Source: Osedax fenrisi (Eukaryota; Annelida; Polychaeta; Sabellida; Siboglinidae). From it: a stretch of 64,000 nucleotides of DNA. The stretch is taken from positions 86,156,411 through 86,220,410 of the forward strand of contig OZ025243.1 in NCBI GenBank assembly GCA_964019155.1, read 5' to 3'. A program made the position numbers and the translations under genes. Position 1 is the stretch's first letter. Every line of letters starts with the position of its first letter. The notes beneath the pieces are model-generated. The model searched no databases, had not been told where the DNA came from, and was given only the letters and a program-made list of their open reading frames with translations. Of the stretch, positions 61,601-64,000 are shown piece by piece.

Positions 61601-62972
61601 TACTAATTACCCTACAGTAAATGCCATGGTATGAGGGGAAAAATTCGCTTATACCAATTGGTAAAATAAAATGATTCAGAACAATCTATTTTATACATAT
61701 GCTTTTAGTTTTAAAGTTATTTCGTATTAGCCAACCTAAATGACAATACGGGATAGCAGATTATTAAGATATGGGCTTTGTTTAGTGTATAGTATCTGAT
61801 GAGTTAGATTGAAAGTTGAATGTATATATATTTATAAATTTACAGATTTAGATTAAATATAATATAATACATAGTACCCAACTAACAGTAATAGCCTCAT
61901 AATGGAAGACTAATAGTATACATAATAACATTAAATATTTATATTGTGCTATTATGCTGCTGTTATGAGGCTATTAATATTAGCTGGGGAGTAATCTATT
62001 CAAGGTTGATTACAAGTTAGTTTAATTAAATAGGATATCGTGAAGTTTTGTTTAGTTCGTAAGGATTAAGGGAGTGATAATGTAAATAGTTGCAATATTC
62101 AAGCACAGATACTATGAGTCTATAAGGATCGAATAAGATATATTAGTGACATATTAGAGTAGAGATAATACGAGTTTACAATATACGATATACTTACCTC
62201 TTTACTTTCATCGAGCTCTCGCCTGACCTAATGTTGACAGTTTTTCCATTCACCACGATCCATCATCACATATCGTATTTCATCGATATACTCAAGTTCA
62301 TTCTGAAGTTTTAGAGCTTCTATAAACGTAAACTGTCGACGACTTCTTCTTAATTTCCCTCGTGTGTATGTCCGTATAATTAGGTTATGGGCCAATTATT
62401 TTTTTGTGACGTATACAGTGACTGGCAAGATTTAATATACGTGTAACATTCTTTTAAATGTTTTAACAATATAATTTAGTGAGCTATGTTACGAATACAG
62501 ATACATCTCGTCAGTTGAATAGTCATTGATGTACACGCATATATTAGGAACACGAACGTACGCGTTAATTCTAGAATCAACAATAATATAATAATATAAT
62601 TTATTGAATATAGAAAATAGATATTCAAAATGACATAAAACAGGATCCAAAACTAATAATAAAAAATAAGTAAATGTATTAACATTATTGATTTAAATAT
62701 GCCATAGTTTGGCCTGTATATGTTAATGATATGCCAACAGGGCCGCAACATATCTCAACTTTAAGGAAATGGTGCATCATTTCCTATGCCTTGGGGTGTA
62801 ATATTTGACCAGTAGCTACTGGTTCTAGATTCCATGCTGACATCCTTACTCCCCGACACTCGTCACAATCCAACTTTCCTAACATAACATACGATGACAA
62901 AAATAAATAAGGTAATAAATACAAATAAATAAATAAATGAACTAGGTATACCCTATAGAATGAACATGCTCA
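61301..62972. other. AT-rich spacer, no gene
   Basis: It holds (TA)n at 61549-61600. An imperfect inverted pair lies around 61880-61980 (AGTAATAGCCTCATAA against TTATGAGGCTATTAATATTA). No gene is recognised. Confidence 0.45.
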
Positions 62973-63514
62973 TCAGCTACCAGAAAATATCACAGAAACA
63001 CCCGATTTGAATAATGGAAGAGACTTAATTTTAGTTAGGTGAGCAGTCAGATTGTTCCATGTAACTGATACCCGATTGCTGAATACGTTGTGTGATCGGT
63101 TATTCTTTGATATGTCTCTTCTGATTTTCACAGAGGGCCCTCTAAGATGATTCGTGTAGGTCCACAAGAAATCATCTACATCCACATCAACGAGACCATT
63201 GACTATTTTATATGTCAGCACCATATCAGCAACATGCCTACGTGAAGAAAGTGATTTTATTTTTTAAATTAATAATTGTCACGGTATTCTAATGAACCTA
63301 AATTGCATCTAAAGAAAAGTTTTCAAGTAAATAGTCTCTGAACCAATTCGAGTTTGGCATAATTACCATTTGATCTGAATGGAATGAATGGATTCCAGAG
63401 ACTGCAGTCTTCCATGGAAGCGTATTCAAGGAAAGGTCTTACATAACTTGTATACGCTAGTATCGATAGTACATATTTGTTACACAATGAAACGCCGTAT
63501 TTAATATCGAACAA
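62973..63514 (-). pseudogene. CR1-like LINE fragment
   Basis: The frame 63514 to 63323 reads YVRPFLEYAS, WNPF and LELVQRLFT, the RT thumb region. The frame 63224 to 62973 reads MVLTYKIVNGLVDVD, NVFSNRVSVTWNNLT and LPLFKSGV, the end of ORF2 (..FSNRVxxxWNxLP...FK). The two frames are offset and separated by about 100 damaged bases, so this is a dead 5'-truncated copy. Its RT words resemble the 11224-11589 fragment. Confidence 0.7.
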
Positions 63515-63663
63515 GACTCATAGATAATCGTATTATAGATGTTTTGACCTATAATATTGTCAATATGGTACAGTATAAAAATACTTAAAACTATTTAATA
63601 AATTAATAAAAGTACGTAATTTGTATACCCTTTAAGATAGGTGTATAATAGTAAAGTGTTCTG

Positions 63664-63707
<44 letters not shown>

Positions 63708-64000
63708 ACATGCCTAGTTATAAGCCTTAAATACTCGAAGTCCTTTGGGTTAGTTAAACTCATACTAGGTAAGCAATACTTATGTATTACTGATTCTATG
63801 TTGTTGTTTACTTTCTTCTCTATTGGGATACTAAGTGGATCTATCTCAGAAATATTCCCTTATTTACTTAAAGGAATTGGTAAGAATTTATGACGTAACT
63901 AGACAAATATGTACGTATAGTTAGTTTTACCGTTAAGTGTCAAATTTAATTTTATATTTAAAATTTTAAAACAGGTAAGGATTATTTATTAAGAGGGAAT
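63515..64000. other. AT-rich end of the window
   Basis: It holds (TA)n at 63667-63700. No gene or element is recognised. Confidence 0.5.

Noticed and set aside
1..64000. CRISPR arrays, bacterial operons or phage genes
   Set aside because: Tandem arrays have no unique spacers, and the gene structure is eukaryotic (split exons, SINEs, LINEs).

Overview
This is a strongly AT-rich piece of a eukaryotic, almost certainly invertebrate animal, nuclear genome. It has long (TA)n and (CA)n runs, split genes with introns of up to about 10 kb, tRNA-derived SINEs, RTE-like and CR1/L2-like LINE remnants, MITE-like elements and a 200-base N gap. There is no bacterial gene organisation. The one host gene resembles the sea-hare escapin/aplysianin/achacin type of L-amino-acid oxidase, which hints at a mollusc or another marine invertebrate, but the phylum cannot be fixed from this window.

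Layout. 1-19.2 kb holds no convincing host gene. It contains a diverged inverted-repeat element (485-1530), a SINE (about 1612-1914), a cluster of CRE-like TACGTCA motifs, a perfect hairpin, a MITE-like element (4624-5432), a 2.27-kb minisatellite of 24-bp units (5510-7775), LINE fragments, and two neighbouring MITE copies, one broken by a nested LINE fragment.

19.9-58.8 kb is spanned on the + strand by one gene for an FAD-dependent L-amino-acid oxidase-like protein. I place eleven coding exons by reading frame, splice sites, matching intron phase and family resemblance: 19866-20177, 25169-25246, 26757-26935, 28618-28706, 29574-29798 (tentative), 31907-31992, 42364-42469, 45782 into the N gap, 54707-54935, 55713-55897 and 58578-58761. 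The exons are GC-richer islands in AT-rich introns. The introns carry most of the mobile DNA: MITEs, SINEs, a CR1/L2-like LINE (53.1-54.2 kb) and a 4.77-kb foldback element (35358-40125) flanked by an exact 8-bp direct repeat.

58.8-64 kb is again gene-poor, with two degenerate LINE fragments on the - strand.

Most interesting signals: (i) the fragmented oxidase gene, missed by simple ORF finding and cut by the assembly gap; (ii) minisatellites or other repeats close upstream of many of its splice acceptors; (iii) the foldback element; (iv) three MITE subfamilies of the same layout, each carrying its own variant of an internally repeated motif; (v) a 13-unit repeat with an E-box (CACGTG) in 12 units, about 280 bp upstream of the first coding exon.
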